Shown here in pieces: positions 21,640-29,034 of a DNA stretch of 29,927 bases. This DNA comes from JAFGED01 sp964551295. Its GTDB lineage: Bacteria; Chloroflexota; Anaerolineae; B4-G1. The position numbers were made by a program, and so were the translations under genes. The stretch spans positions 1 through 29,927 of the forward strand of contig CAZKDJ010000031.1 of the NCBI GenBank assembly GCA_964551295.1, read 5' to 3'. Within the stretch, counting starts at the first letter, position 1. Each line of letters begins with the position of its first letter. The notes under the pieces were generated by a model that was not told the DNA's origin, searched no databases, and saw only the letters and a list, made by a program, of their open reading frames with translations.

Positions 21640-23370
21640 TCAGGATGCCTCGTCGTCGTCCGCTTCGTCCTCCTCCCGCACCCAGGCGAACTTGCGTTGC
21701 AGGGCCTTGGGATAGTAGCGCTCCAGGACGTCATAGTCGACTTGCTGCCCCCACTCGTAAAAGACGCGTGGGTCGATGTAGGATTTGAGGCTGGTGCCCA
21801 GGTTCCAGGTGCGTTTCTTGACGGTGACTTCGTCCTTGGCTTGGGCTTTGTCCAAGGCATCTCGGGCCCGCTGCAATCTATCCTCGGTGATCTTGATTTT
21901 CTTCTTGGCGCGCGTGACCTTTTTGGCATAACGGGTGCGCACCCTCTTGCGCTGTTTGTCTGTTTTGGCTTCCTGGCGTTTTTCCCGGGCTTCTTGTCGC
22001 AAGGCCTTTAAGGCCTCTTTGGCCTCCCGCACCTGGCAACGGCGCAGATCGACCTTGTCATTTTTCTTTTGCAGCCGCTCCCGGGCGCGTTGGCGGCGCT
22101 CGCGCCAGTTAGAGGGCGCGGTCTTGTAGTGGTTGCATAGCACCGCCGCTTTCAGGTTGGCTATGGAAGCGGCGTGCCATTTCTTGTACTCCGGATCGTC
22201 GGCCTCGACCTCCAAGGCGATCAGGCTTTCGCGGACGGCCTGGGTGGCGTGGTGCGTGCGAAAGACCTTGGCTGTCAGCCCGTCCAGGATTTCAGAGAGG
22301 TAGGCGTTGACGTCGCTGCTGCTGATTTCCGGAAAGATCTGCGGCTTGTTGTGGTTGGCCGAGTTGGACGGGCGGGCTTCTTGCAAGAGTTCCTCCAGGT
22401 TCTGACGCACCGCGGGAGGAAGCGAGATCGTCTTGTGCCACAGCACCGAGTCCTTACCCAGGAACCGGAACTCGACCGTGCCGTCCACGTGCAGCGTGAC
22501 GTGCTCGGGGCGGAGCGTGGTCGCGCCCACGGTGTCGGCCTCGTCGGGGTCTTTTTCGTCGCCCACGCGCAGGCACAGTACGTCGATGAGATAGCAGGCC
22601 GTGGCTACTTTCCGCCGCTTGGGATCGTCGTCTGTCAGATCCTGTTCGATCTGCGCCCGTACCTGGTCGATGTTCTCGTTCAGCGCCGTCACCTGATCGA
22701 ACTTGGCTGCCTCCCGCTCCTGTTTGACGGGGGCGGTATCGCTCAGCCAGACGTATTTGAGCTTGCCGGAGAGTTTATCGCGCCAGCGGGCCACCCACAG
22801 TGACTCTGGCTGCCACACGATCTCTTCCCAATTGCCTTCGGGGCGGGGTGCGTCGGGGCTCAGGTTCAAGGTGACGTCGCTCTGCTGTGGTCCTTCCTTC
22901 CACTTGCCGCGCAGGGGATGCTTGCCGCGGCCCATAAAGATACTGCTGGGTTCGGCAATGTAGTTGGCCACCTCGACGCGCTCGCCGTCGACGATGGCGT
23001 GCCCGTACCTCTCTTTGAGCGCTTCGCGCTTGGCCTTGCGTTCCGCCGCCAGCGCTTTGCGCTCCTCCTTGGACAACTGTTTCCGTGCGGCCCGCTCGGC
23101 CTGCACGATGGCCACCGCCGGATCAAAGTCCACCTCTTCGACGCTCAACGGTGGCTCGATGCCCAACGCAGCGCTGAAATCCTGCATAAAGTTGCGCACG
23201 AATACCGAATCTTCTACGTATGGCGTGCCCTGCTTCTTGGCCCAGGCTGTCGCCATCTCGGCCTGCATGGGCGATAGCTCCCTGCGTTCGCCCCGAATCG
23301 TGAGTTCGAGGTGAGAGGGTATCGGAACCTGTGTGACCAGGACACCTTTGTGAATGAGTTGTTTGAGCAT
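21640..23370 (-). CDS. eukaryote-type DNA topoisomerase IB
   Basis: The protein has 576 residues. It matches the large nuclear-type topoisomerase I rather than the short bacterial/poxvirus IB enzymes. The core N-part carries SSIFMGRGKHPLRGKWK. The catalytic core has LIDVLCLRVGDEKDPDEADT (first active-site Arg), FLGKDS (Lys), KVFRTHHATQAVR (second Arg) and AAVLCNH (His, as in the human LCNH motif). A Lys/Arg-rich coiled linker (about 425-500) leads to TSLKSYIDPR with catalytic Tyr531. All five catalytic positions are present. The enzyme relaxes supercoils of both signs through a 3'-phosphotyrosine link, without ATP. The first about 120 residues are specific to this protein and include a charged helix (about 90-115). 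The start is fixed by AAGGA four bases upstream; that site lies inside the duplicated flank of the adjoining insertion element. It is separated from rpoN by a hairpin and is probably its own unit. Confidence 0.93.
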   Translation of the reverse strand: MLKQLIHKGVLVTQVPIPSHLELTIRGERRELSPMQAEMATAWAKKQGTPYVEDSVFVRNFMQDFSAALGIEPPLSVEEVDFDPAVAIVQAERAARKQLSKEERKALAAERKAKREALKERYGHAIVDGERVEVANYIAEPSSIFMGRGKHPLRGKWKEGPQQSDVTLNLSPDAPRPEGNWEEIVWQPESLWVARWRDKLSGKLKYVWLSDTAPVKQEREAAKFDQVTALNENIDQVRAQIEQDLTDDDPKRRKVATACYLIDVLCLRVGDEKDPDEADTVGATTLRPEHVTLHVDGTVEFRFLGKDSVLWHKTISLPPAVRQNLEELLQEARPSNSANHNKPQIFPEISSSDVNAYLSEILDGLTAKVFRTHHATQAVRESLIALEVEADDPEYKKWHAASIANLKAAVLCNHYKTAPSNWRERRQRARERLQKKNDKVDLRRCQVREAKEALKALRQEAREKRQEAKTDKQRKRVRTRYAKKVTRAKKKIKITEDRLQRARDALDKAQAKDEVTVKKRTWNLGTSLKSYIDPRVFYEWGQQVDYDVLERYYPKALQRKFAWVREEDEADDDEAS

Positions 23371-23537
23371 AATCCTTACTGGGGTTTAGACAAAATCAAA
23401 AAGCGCGACAGAAACCGGTTTTTTTGATTCCATCTTGCGAAAAGCACGCTCGAAAACCTGGCAAAACGTGTCAGAAAAGGCGATTCAGTAGCGAAAAACC
23501 CGGTTTCTTGGCTTTTGTCTAAACTCGAATCCTTACT
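23371..23537. mobile_element. MITE-like insertion with 10-bp target duplication abutting the topoisomerase start codon
   Basis: AATCCTTACT occurs at 23371-23380 and again at 23528-23537, bracketing a 147-bp segment. Its ends contain the perfect inverted repeat GTTTAGACAAAA (23384-23395) and TTTTGTCTAAAC (23513-23524). Inside these, AGAAACCGGTTTTTT-like and AAAAACCCGGTTTCT segments form a second imperfect pair. There is no coding capacity, which fits a non-autonomous transposon derivative mobilised in trans. The left duplication touches the topoisomerase ATG (23370-23368) and carries its ribosome binding site, so the insertion kept translation intact while moving the native promoter away. The remaining bases up to 23653 show no gene. 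Confidence 0.75.
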
Positions 23538-23653
23538 ACGTACTGTGAAAATCCACTGGCGGGGAGGATACCGCAAATGTCCTGTGTTGTCAACCACGGT
23601 GAAAGACACGAAAAGCCCATCCCACGGGGTGAAAGGATTGTTCCTCGCGGCGG

Positions 23654-24610
23654 CTATGCAAAGTCCAGTCGCATCTCGATGCGGCGAAAGGACTCGATGT
23701 AACCCAGCTCTTGTAGCGTGGGCCAGTAGGGGCTATCGAGGGGCAAGTTCTCACTCTTGGTATCGAGGGCCGGGTGGAGGGTGTGTAGCGCGTGGATGAG
23801 CGCCAGGCCAACCCGGTGTGGATCTCCCGTTTCTGCCTGCAGGACCAAGCGCGCTAGTTGAAAGGGGGTCTCTTGGTACACCAGCCAACCCCAGGCGCCG
23901 GTCGGCAGCTCGACGCGCAGGGCGGCCAGGTTTCCGGCGTTGACCAGCGACTCCCTCTCGTCCAGCCAGGAAGGGACGCTCCGGCGCTGGTGCAGCAGCT
24001 CGATGGCCTCGTGGCAGTCGAAGGGGTGCACTGTGTACGGGCCGACATTGAGGGTGGGCGGGCCGGGAGGGCGGCGAACGATGAGCAATTCCCGAACGTC
24101 GCGGAAGCCCAGTTTGAGAAAGAGCTTGAGCGCCGGGTCGTTGTGCTTGATCACATCCAGGGTCACGTAACCTACGCCTAAATTGCGCGATTGCTCGATG
24201 AGGCACTCCATGAGCAGTTGCCCTGTGCCCCGCCGACGTTTCACCGGTAGGACCCCCAGGCGTGTGACCCACGTGTGACCCGGGCGCACGCCCAGCATGG
24301 CCAGCCCCAAGACGTGTCCGTTCTCCCTTGCCACGCCCGATAGCTCCAGGTCGACGTCGTAGGTGCGGACGTATTCTTGCAGGCGGGCGGTGTTCATCGG
24401 CATCGGCACGATGTAATCCACCCGCGTCTGGTTGTAGGCGCCGACGAGCTCGTCGTAGGTGAATTGGATGGCGGACACCAGTTTGACGGATGGGGCATCG
24501 GGGTAAGGATAGATGACCCAACCCTTGCCGTTCTTACACTGTTGGGAGGCGGTCACGAGCTCACCGATGTTGACGACGGAGGTGACGGACTCACTCGACG
24601 TCATCATCAT
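23654..24610 (-). CDS. GNAT-family N-acetyltransferase
   Basis: I start this at ATG 24610-24608 (318 residues); two further ATGs follow directly (24607, 24604) and AAGGG lies just upstream, so the true start may be the second or third. Upstream sequence in frame is the shadow of the receiver gene, whose stop lies 17-20 bases inside this gene. The acetyl-CoA site is LGVLPVKRRRGTGQLL (about 118-133). It is followed by GVGYVTLDVIKHNDPALKLF and LKLGF, the classical second half of a GNAT fold. The region beyond about residue 165 looks like a second, degenerate acetyltransferase-like half (PYTVHPFDCHEAIELLHQR ... YIESFRRIEMRLDF). The substrate cannot be told. Overlap with the receiver gene implies co-translation, so it may modify a component of this signalling cluster. 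Confidence 0.85.
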   Translation of the reverse strand: MMMTSSESVTSVVNIGELVTASQQCKNGKGWVIYPYPDAPSVKLVSAIQFTYDELVGAYNQTRVDYIVPMPMNTARLQEYVRTYDVDLELSGVARENGHVLGLAMLGVRPGHTWVTRLGVLPVKRRRGTGQLLMECLIEQSRNLGVGYVTLDVIKHNDPALKLFLKLGFRDVRELLIVRRPPGPPTLNVGPYTVHPFDCHEAIELLHQRRSVPSWLDERESLVNAGNLAALRVELPTGAWGWLVYQETPFQLARLVLQAETGDPHRVGLALIHALHTLHPALDTKSENLPLDSPYWPTLQELGYIESFRRIEMRLDFA

Positions 24611-24977
24611 TCCCTTCTGCAAAGTAGGCGGCGATTTGCGCCGGGAACTGGCGCGGGCTGATGGGCTTGGAGATGTAGCCATCGCAGCCGTAGGCCCTGG
24701 CCATCTGGGCGGCCGTTTCGGGGGGCCAAGCGGTCACGGCAACGAGGGGCACGCGCCCGATCTCTGCCGAGCCCCTGATCAGGGCGGCCAGCGTCTGTCC
24801 CTCCACGTCGGGCAGGCCCAGGTCGAGGAGGATCAAGTCAGGTCTCTCCTCCATCGCCATCACCAGACCGCTTTCGCCGTCGGGCGCGTGCAGCAGGCGG
24901 TAGCTGTGTGGCTTTAGGGAGCGCATCGCTATCTTGGCGTTGTCGACGTTATCCTCGATGAGCAGGATTGTTTTCAC
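24591..24977 (-). CDS. single-domain response regulator (CheY/DivK-like)
   Basis: I start at GTG 24977-24975, eight bases after GGAG, giving 128 residues that begin MKTILLIEDN. A longer frame to 25046 would add a tail unlike any receiver. Acidic pocket Glu8-Asp9, phospho-acceptor Asp52 (LILLDLGLPD), Thr82 and Lys104 (YISKPIS) are all present, so it should be phosphorylated normally. It has no output domain and would act by binding partners or passing phosphate on. It overlaps the acetyltransferase gene at its 3' end. It is a near neighbour of a second stand-alone receiver and of kinase and cyclase genes, which fits a phosphorelay. Confidence 0.92.
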   Translation of the reverse strand: MKTILLIEDNVDNAKIAMRSLKPHSYRLLHAPDGESGLVMAMEERPDLILLDLGLPDVEGQTLAALIRGSAEIGRVPLVAVTAWPPETAAQMARAYGCDGYISKPISPRQFPAQIAAYFAEGNDDDVE

Positions 24978-25028
24978 TTGGTATCTCCGCTGGAAGACTC
25001 TATCACGTGTGTTTGTGCAAAAGAGGCC

Positions 25029-25090
25029 GCTTGCCCCACGTGCCACCCGGGCAGCGATGGTGCGTCAGCGGGGTGGCACGCGGGGCAAGC
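25029..25090. repeat. 62-bp long hairpin repeat between the two receiver genes
   Basis: Two 20-base arms (25029-25048 starting GCTTGCCCC, and 25071-25090 ending GGGGCAAGC) are complementary with one mismatch and enclose a 22-base loop. On the minus strand the hairpin is followed by GGCCTCTTTTGC, so it may reduce read-through between the receivers. It could also simply be a dispersed palindromic element. Confidence 0.65.
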
Positions 25091-25108
25091 CCGGTCCAAG
25101 AAGTGGGG

Positions 25109-25495
25109 TCAGGGCTTTTTTCCGTTGGAGGGATAGTATGCTTTCACCATGTTGATCAGTTCCATCGCCTGGATGGGTTTCGATAAGTAATCGTCACAGC
25201 CCGCAGCGAGAAAGCGCTCCCGGTCGCCGCGCATAGCGGAGGCCGTCAATGCGATCACGGGAATCTCGCGTAGCCTCTCGTCTGCCTTGATGCGTCCGAC
25301 GACCTCCAATCCGTCCATACCGGGCAATCCGATATCGAGCAGCACCAGCGGCGGCTCTAGCTCCTGCACCATCGCCAGACCGCTGATCCCATCCTCGGCC
25401 TCGATGAGGCTGTACCCCTGCGATTGTAGGATTTTGCGGACGATGCGGCGGTTGTGAAAGTTGTCCTCGATATACAGGATGGTTTTTTGTTCCAT
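25109..25495 (-). CDS. single-domain response regulator (CheY/DivK-like)
   Basis: The product is a complete receiver of 128 residues and nothing else: acidic pocket Glu10-Asp11, phospho-acceptor Asp54 (LVLLDIGLPGMDG), Thr84 and Lys106 (YLSKPIQ). It starts at ATG 25495-25493 with only a weak GAG-type ribosome binding site. The first strand IEDN(F)HNRR and the TASAM motif are typical of receivers that serve hybrid-kinase relays, such as DivK-like proteins. It differs clearly from the other stand-alone receiver at 24591-24977, so the pair is not a recent duplication. It is separated from the threonine synthase fusion by 117 bases that hold two palindromes. Confidence 0.93.
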   Translation of the reverse strand: MEQKTILYIEDNFHNRRIVRKILQSQGYSLIEAEDGISGLAMVQELEPPLVLLDIGLPGMDGLEVVGRIKADERLREIPVIALTASAMRGDRERFLAAGCDDYLSKPIQAMELINMVKAYYPSNGKKP

Positions 25496-25522
25496 AGCTC
25501 TATCCCGAAGATATACCTTGTA

Positions 25523-25573
25523 GTCACGCTACCAGCGTGACACTTGAGGGCGCCGTCACGTTTTTAACGTGAC
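25523..25573. repeat. two tandem GTCACG palindromes
   Basis: GTCACGCT-ACC-AGCGTGAC (25523-25541) and GTCACGTT-TTT-AACGTGAC (25555-25573) are near-identical 19-base palindromes whose starts are 32 bases apart, about three helical turns. They lie between the threonine synthase fusion and the following receiver gene, just upstream of the latter. Paired, phased symmetry of this kind suggests operators for a dimeric regulator; a double hairpin in RNA is the alternative. Confidence 0.5.
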
Positions 25574-25612
25574 CTACATTTTCGTCGTTGAAGTGAACGC
25601 AGTTCATATTTA

Positions 25613-27775
25613 TTACTCCGGCAGGATGGTCTCCACGTGAGCCAGCAGGTTGCTGCGATCCAGCACCGCTTTCGACCACACGGAGTCGACCTGTGCAGCC
25701 AGTTGCGCGCGCAAGCGCGGGCTGATGTCCTTGGCCGAGACGACGACGACGGGGACGTCTTGCGTTCTTTTGCGCTGGCGTAGCATACTCAGCAACTCCT
25801 CGCCGTTGATGTCTGGCAGGATCAAGTCCAGGATGATCAGGTCGGGCGGCCGTTCTTCAATCGCGTCCAGAGCCTCGGTGGCGGAATGGGTTTCGGTGAC
25901 GCTGAAGCGATGACCGGCTTCGAAAAGGCGGCGCAGCAGTCGTGCGTCTGTGACATAGTCGTCTACGACGAGGATATTGGGTCGTTGATCCTGTCCAAAG
26001 GCTTCCAAGGGGTGTTCGTCGAGCTGAGTTGAAGGTGAGACAGGCGGTGATGTCTGCTGCGCCGCCTTGCCTGACCGGACTTCATCGCCCAACATCTCGG
26101 CCACGTGCCCGACCAGCTCGCGGGCGCTGAAATTGCCCTTCTGCCAAATAGAGTTGGTGTAACGGCGCAGGAACTCCCATTCGTCCGATGTGAGCGTCTT
26201 GGCCGAGACGATGACCACCGGGATCTCGTGGGTGCGCTCGTCGGCCTTGAGTTCCTCCATGACGGCAAAGCCATCGGTGTCCGGCATCGATAGATCCAGC
26301 ATGACCAGATCGGGTTGCCGCCGGCGCACCAGGTCGATGCCGTCCAGGCTATTATTGGCCTCAAAGACACGGTACTGCTTGTAAGATTGCAGCAGGCGGC
26401 GGATGAGACGGCTGTCGTTGGGGTTGTCGTCGATGACGACGATGCTGGTGATCTGCTCGTCGAGCTGCTCCAACGTCATCGCCAGACCTTCGGGCGAGAG
26501 CTGCGAGGCGGCGGGTATATCTGTCTTGAGGTGGAACACGTGCCGATCTTCCAGGGCGTGTTTCTCGGCGCTAAAGGTGTGGCCGGAGCAGTTGACAACG
26601 ATGCGTTCACCAGGCCGGATATAGGATTCGGCCAATAGTTTATCTAGCCCGGCGAACGCGACGCTCGCCGCGGGCTCCATCGAAAAGCCCTCGGTGCGGG
26701 CGACGCGGCGCATGGCGCGGAAGGCGTCGCCGTCGCTGACGGATACCATCGCGCCGCCGTATTGATCACACGCTTGCTTCAAAATCTCGTAAGCCATGCC
26801 GGGCTCGCCGGTCGATAGCACCGTGATCAGGGTATCGGGTTGGACGGGGTCGGCCTGCGCCTTTCCCTGTTTCCAGGCCTGCACCATCGGCGAGCAGCCC
26901 TCGGCCTGTACGATGCCCAGCTTGGGCACCCGGTCGATCAGGCCCGCCGCGTATAGCTCGGTGAACCCCTTGAGCACGCCCAGCGGGCCGATGCCGCCGG
27001 AGACGGCCTGGATGTACCAGTCGGGGGCCTGCCACCCTCGCCCTCCCTCGGTCCCCCCCGCGAGCGGGGGGGATGACAGAGGGGGTAATTGCTCTGCGAT
27101 CTCGAGAGCGATGGTCTTCATGCTTTCCTTGCCGGGGATAGCCTTGGCGCCCTCGTCCTTGTAAATACCGCGCCGGGCCGCGAAATCGGCGGCGATCTTT
27201 TTGGTCTGGTCGTAAGTACCCGTGACCTTGATCACCTCCGCGCCATAGAGCGCCAGCTCGCGCATTTTCTCGGCGGGGACGCTGCTGGGCAAAAAGACCC
27301 ACACTTTGATTCCGGCGCGCGCGCAGTAGGCGGCATAGGCGGCTGCGGCGTTGCCCGTGGAGGCCAGCACCATTTCCTTGATGGACTGCGCCTTGAGTGT
27401 GCTGACGGTAAAGGTCGCCTGCCGGTCTTTGAGCGATCCGGTGGGCGACTGGCGTTCGTCCTTGATCCAGATCTCGCCGCCCGTCTCGCCGTGTCCCGTT
27501 TCCCACTCCAGCCCGGGGGCCCGGGTGAGGGGCGTCCAGCCCTCACCCATAGTGACGAAACTAAACTCCTCGGGAAAGGGCAGCAGCTCCCGGTAGCGCC
27601 ATAGATTGGCAGGTCGCTGCGCGACCACCTTGGGCCAGTTGTCGGGGAGCGCGTCTAGATCGTAACGCGCGTCGAGCCACAGGCCACCACAGGCGTCGCA
27701 CCCGGTGGTGAAGAGATCGGCTTCTAATTCATGCCCGCACTGGAGGCAGCGGATAGATTTGAAGGTCGTTTTCAT
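25613..27775 (-). CDS. thrC: threonine synthase-like PLP enzyme fused to two receiver domains
   Basis: The protein has 720 residues. A zinc ribbon (C10-x2-C13, C26-x2-C29) opens it. The fold-type-II PLP domain (about 60-415) follows, with PTGSLKDRQ (PLP Lys116), STGNAAAAYAAYCARAG (139-155) and VSGGIGPLG (258-266), as in threonine synthase and related cysteate-synthase-like enzymes. Two receiver domains are appended: about 443-565 (Asp494, VMLDLSMPDTDG) and 599-720 (Asp650, LIILDLILPDING), both with intact phospho-sites. Threonine synthase converts O-phosphohomoserine to threonine. A receiver fusion is unusual and suggests phosphorylation-dependent control of the enzyme, or an enzyme recruited as a sensor. 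Residues about 231-247 come from a GC-rich palindromic repeat in the gene. The start overlaps the cyclase gene by 47 bases; GGAAG serves as ribosome binding site. The exact substrate is uncertain. Confidence 0.88.
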   Translation of the reverse strand: MKTTFKSIRCLQCGHELEADLFTTGCDACGGLWLDARYDLDALPDNWPKVVAQRPANLWRYRELLPFPEEFSFVTMGEGWTPLTRAPGLEWETGHGETGGEIWIKDERQSPTGSLKDRQATFTVSTLKAQSIKEMVLASTGNAAAAYAAYCARAGIKVWVFLPSSVPAEKMRELALYGAEVIKVTGTYDQTKKIAADFAARRGIYKDEGAKAIPGKESMKTIALEIAEQLPPLSSPPLAGGTEGGRGWQAPDWYIQAVSGGIGPLGVLKGFTELYAAGLIDRVPKLGIVQAEGCSPMVQAWKQGKAQADPVQPDTLITVLSTGEPGMAYEILKQACDQYGGAMVSVSDGDAFRAMRRVARTEGFSMEPAASVAFAGLDKLLAESYIRPGERIVVNCSGHTFSAEKHALEDRHVFHLKTDIPAASQLSPEGLAMTLEQLDEQITSIVVIDDNPNDSRLIRRLLQSYKQYRVFEANNSLDGIDLVRRRQPDLVMLDLSMPDTDGFAVMEELKADERTHEIPVVIVSAKTLTSDEWEFLRRYTNSIWQKGNFSARELVGHVAEMLGDEVRSGKAAQQTSPPVSPSTQLDEHPLEAFGQDQRPNILVVDDYVTDARLLRRLFEAGHRFSVTETHSATEALDAIEERPPDLIILDLILPDINGEELLSMLRQRKRTQDVPVVVVSAKDISPRLRAQLAAQVDSVWSKAVLDRSNLLAHVETILPE
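27053..27072. repeat. GC-rich palindromic repeat inside the threonine synthase reading frame
   Basis: CCCCCCCG-CGAG-CGGGGGGG is an 8-base-pair stem with a four-base loop, flanked by CCCTCCCTCGGT and GATGACAGAGGG-type sequence. It encodes the low-complexity insert PPLSSPPLAGGTEGGRG (residues about 231-247) and keeps the frame open. It reads as a dispersed intergenic-type repeat that landed in a surface loop of the enzyme. Confidence 0.6.
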
Positions 27776-28889
27776 GGTATTCTTCCAAAGTTATCGGGAT
27801 GCAGTCCCCTTGGTCGCGGGCCTCCTCAGGAGTGGGCTCCTGACCGGTTACTACTTCGTATATCGATATCGGTTGACTGTATCCCTTGAGTTCCATCAGA
27901 TCGATTTTGCGCGTTCTGAAAGCTCCCTGGATGGCGCTATGGGTCTTTTCGTCGACCAGGATTTGGCCGGCGCGAGCGCTCTCTTGCAGCCTCCTGGCGG
28001 TGTTGGGGGTGTTGCCGATCACGGTATAGTCCATGATCCGTTCCGAGCCCACGTTGCCCACTATCGCCTCGCCGGTACAGATCCCGATGCCCAGGCCCAG
28101 GCTGTCCATTATCGCGTTCTCCCGCTTGAGCTGGGCGAACTTTTTCTGCATGGCCCACGCCGAGCACACGGCCTGGGCCGGGCCGTCCGATGATGGCACA
28201 GGAGCACCGTAGAAGGCCATAAGTGCATCGCCCAGGTACTTGTCCAGGGTGCCTCGGTAGTCGAACACCACGGGGGTGAGCTGGCTAAATACGCGGATGA
28301 GTAGCTCGATGACCTGGGCCGGCTGGCGCCGTTCAGAGAAGCGGGTAAAGCCGCGGATGTCTGCAAAGAGCACGCTCACTTCGCAGCTCTCTCCTCCCAG
28401 CCGTAGGTTTTCTGTCGGGTTGTCCAGTATCTCGCGGGCCACGTCTTCGGAGACGTAGCGCATGAGGACCCGCTCGAGCAGCTTGTTTTTTTCCACCAGT
28501 TCATCGTGCAGCCGCTTGATGCGCAGTAGCGAGTTCACGCGGGCCAGCAGTTCGATGCCGTTGAACGGCTTGCTGACGAAATCGTCGGCGCCGGCCTCGA
28601 ATCCCTTGACCTTTTCCTGGGTATCGTTCAGAGCGGTGACCATCAGGATGGGGATGGTCTCTGTGGCCGAGTAGGCGCGCAGGGCTCGCGTCGTTGCAAA
28701 GCCGTCCATCTCCGGCATGACCACGTCGAGCAGAATCAGGTCGGGTGGCGTATTGGTGACCCGAGCCAGCGCCTGCTTGCCGCTGTTGGCTGTGATGACC
28801 TCGTGGCCTTGCTTGGTCAGCAGCGACTGGAGGAGCCTGACGTTGTGCTTGTTGTCGTCGACGACTAGAATGCGCGCCTGCTCTTTCAT
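27729..28889 (-). CDS. receiver domain plus class III adenylate/guanylate cyclase
   Basis: I start at ATG 28889-28887 (386 residues, MKEQARILVVDDNKHN); longer in-frame sequence is the shadow of the kinase gene and a repeat. The receiver (about 5-125) has Asp11-Asp12, phospho-acceptor Asp55 (LILLDVVMPEMDG) and Lys107. A helical linker (about 125-160, RLHDELVEKNKLLERVL) leads to the cyclase domain (about 168-346): VLFADIRGFTRF and LDKYLGDALMAFYG with metal-binding Asp177 and Asp221, Lys217 for base recognition, and IGNTPNTARRLQ with the transition-state Asn/Arg pair. The usual Asp before TPN is Asn293, so ATP versus GTP choice is uncertain. Phosphorylation by the upstream kinase should control cyclic-nucleotide synthesis. 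The ribosome binding site is weak. It overlaps the threonine synthase fusion by 47 bases. Confidence 0.93.
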   Translation of the reverse strand: MKEQARILVVDDNKHNVRLLQSLLTKQGHEVITANSGKQALARVTNTPPDLILLDVVMPEMDGFATTRALRAYSATETIPILMVTALNDTQEKVKGFEAGADDFVSKPFNGIELLARVNSLLRIKRLHDELVEKNKLLERVLMRYVSEDVAREILDNPTENLRLGGESCEVSVLFADIRGFTRFSERRQPAQVIELLIRVFSQLTPVVFDYRGTLDKYLGDALMAFYGAPVPSSDGPAQAVCSAWAMQKKFAQLKRENAIMDSLGLGIGICTGEAIVGNVGSERIMDYTVIGNTPNTARRLQESARAGQILVDEKTHSAIQGAFRTRKIDLMELKGYSQPISIYEVVTGQEPTPEEARDQGDCIPITLEEYHENDLQIYPLPPVRA

Positions 28890-28910
28890 AGTTTTTTTGC
28901 TCAATGGGTG

Positions 28911-28998
28911 GTGCAACGCACTTCCGCTGTGCTGGAACCGTGTTAGGTTTTTCACGTTCTCAGTTACCCGTTTCTTGATCCTTGGAAGTGCGTTGCAC
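28911..28998. repeat. 88-bp element with 15-bp perfect inverted repeats
   Basis: GTGCAACGCACTTCC (28911-28925) and GGAAGTGCGTTGCAC (28984-28998) are exact complements around a 58-base centre. The element fills most of the gap between the kinase and the cyclase gene. It is a miniature inverted-repeat element or long hairpin. It separates the cyclase start from its kinase partner and may affect read-through. Confidence 0.65.
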
Positions 28999-29034
28999 AT
29001 TACACCCTTGCTACTTTGGCAGCATGTCGCCCGT

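Noticed and set aside
24611..24682. Longer N-terminus for the acetyltransferase
   Set aside because: The extra 24 codons are the out-of-frame shadow of the receiver gene and are Ser/Arg/Pro-rich without family similarity; ATGs after AAGGG are better starts.
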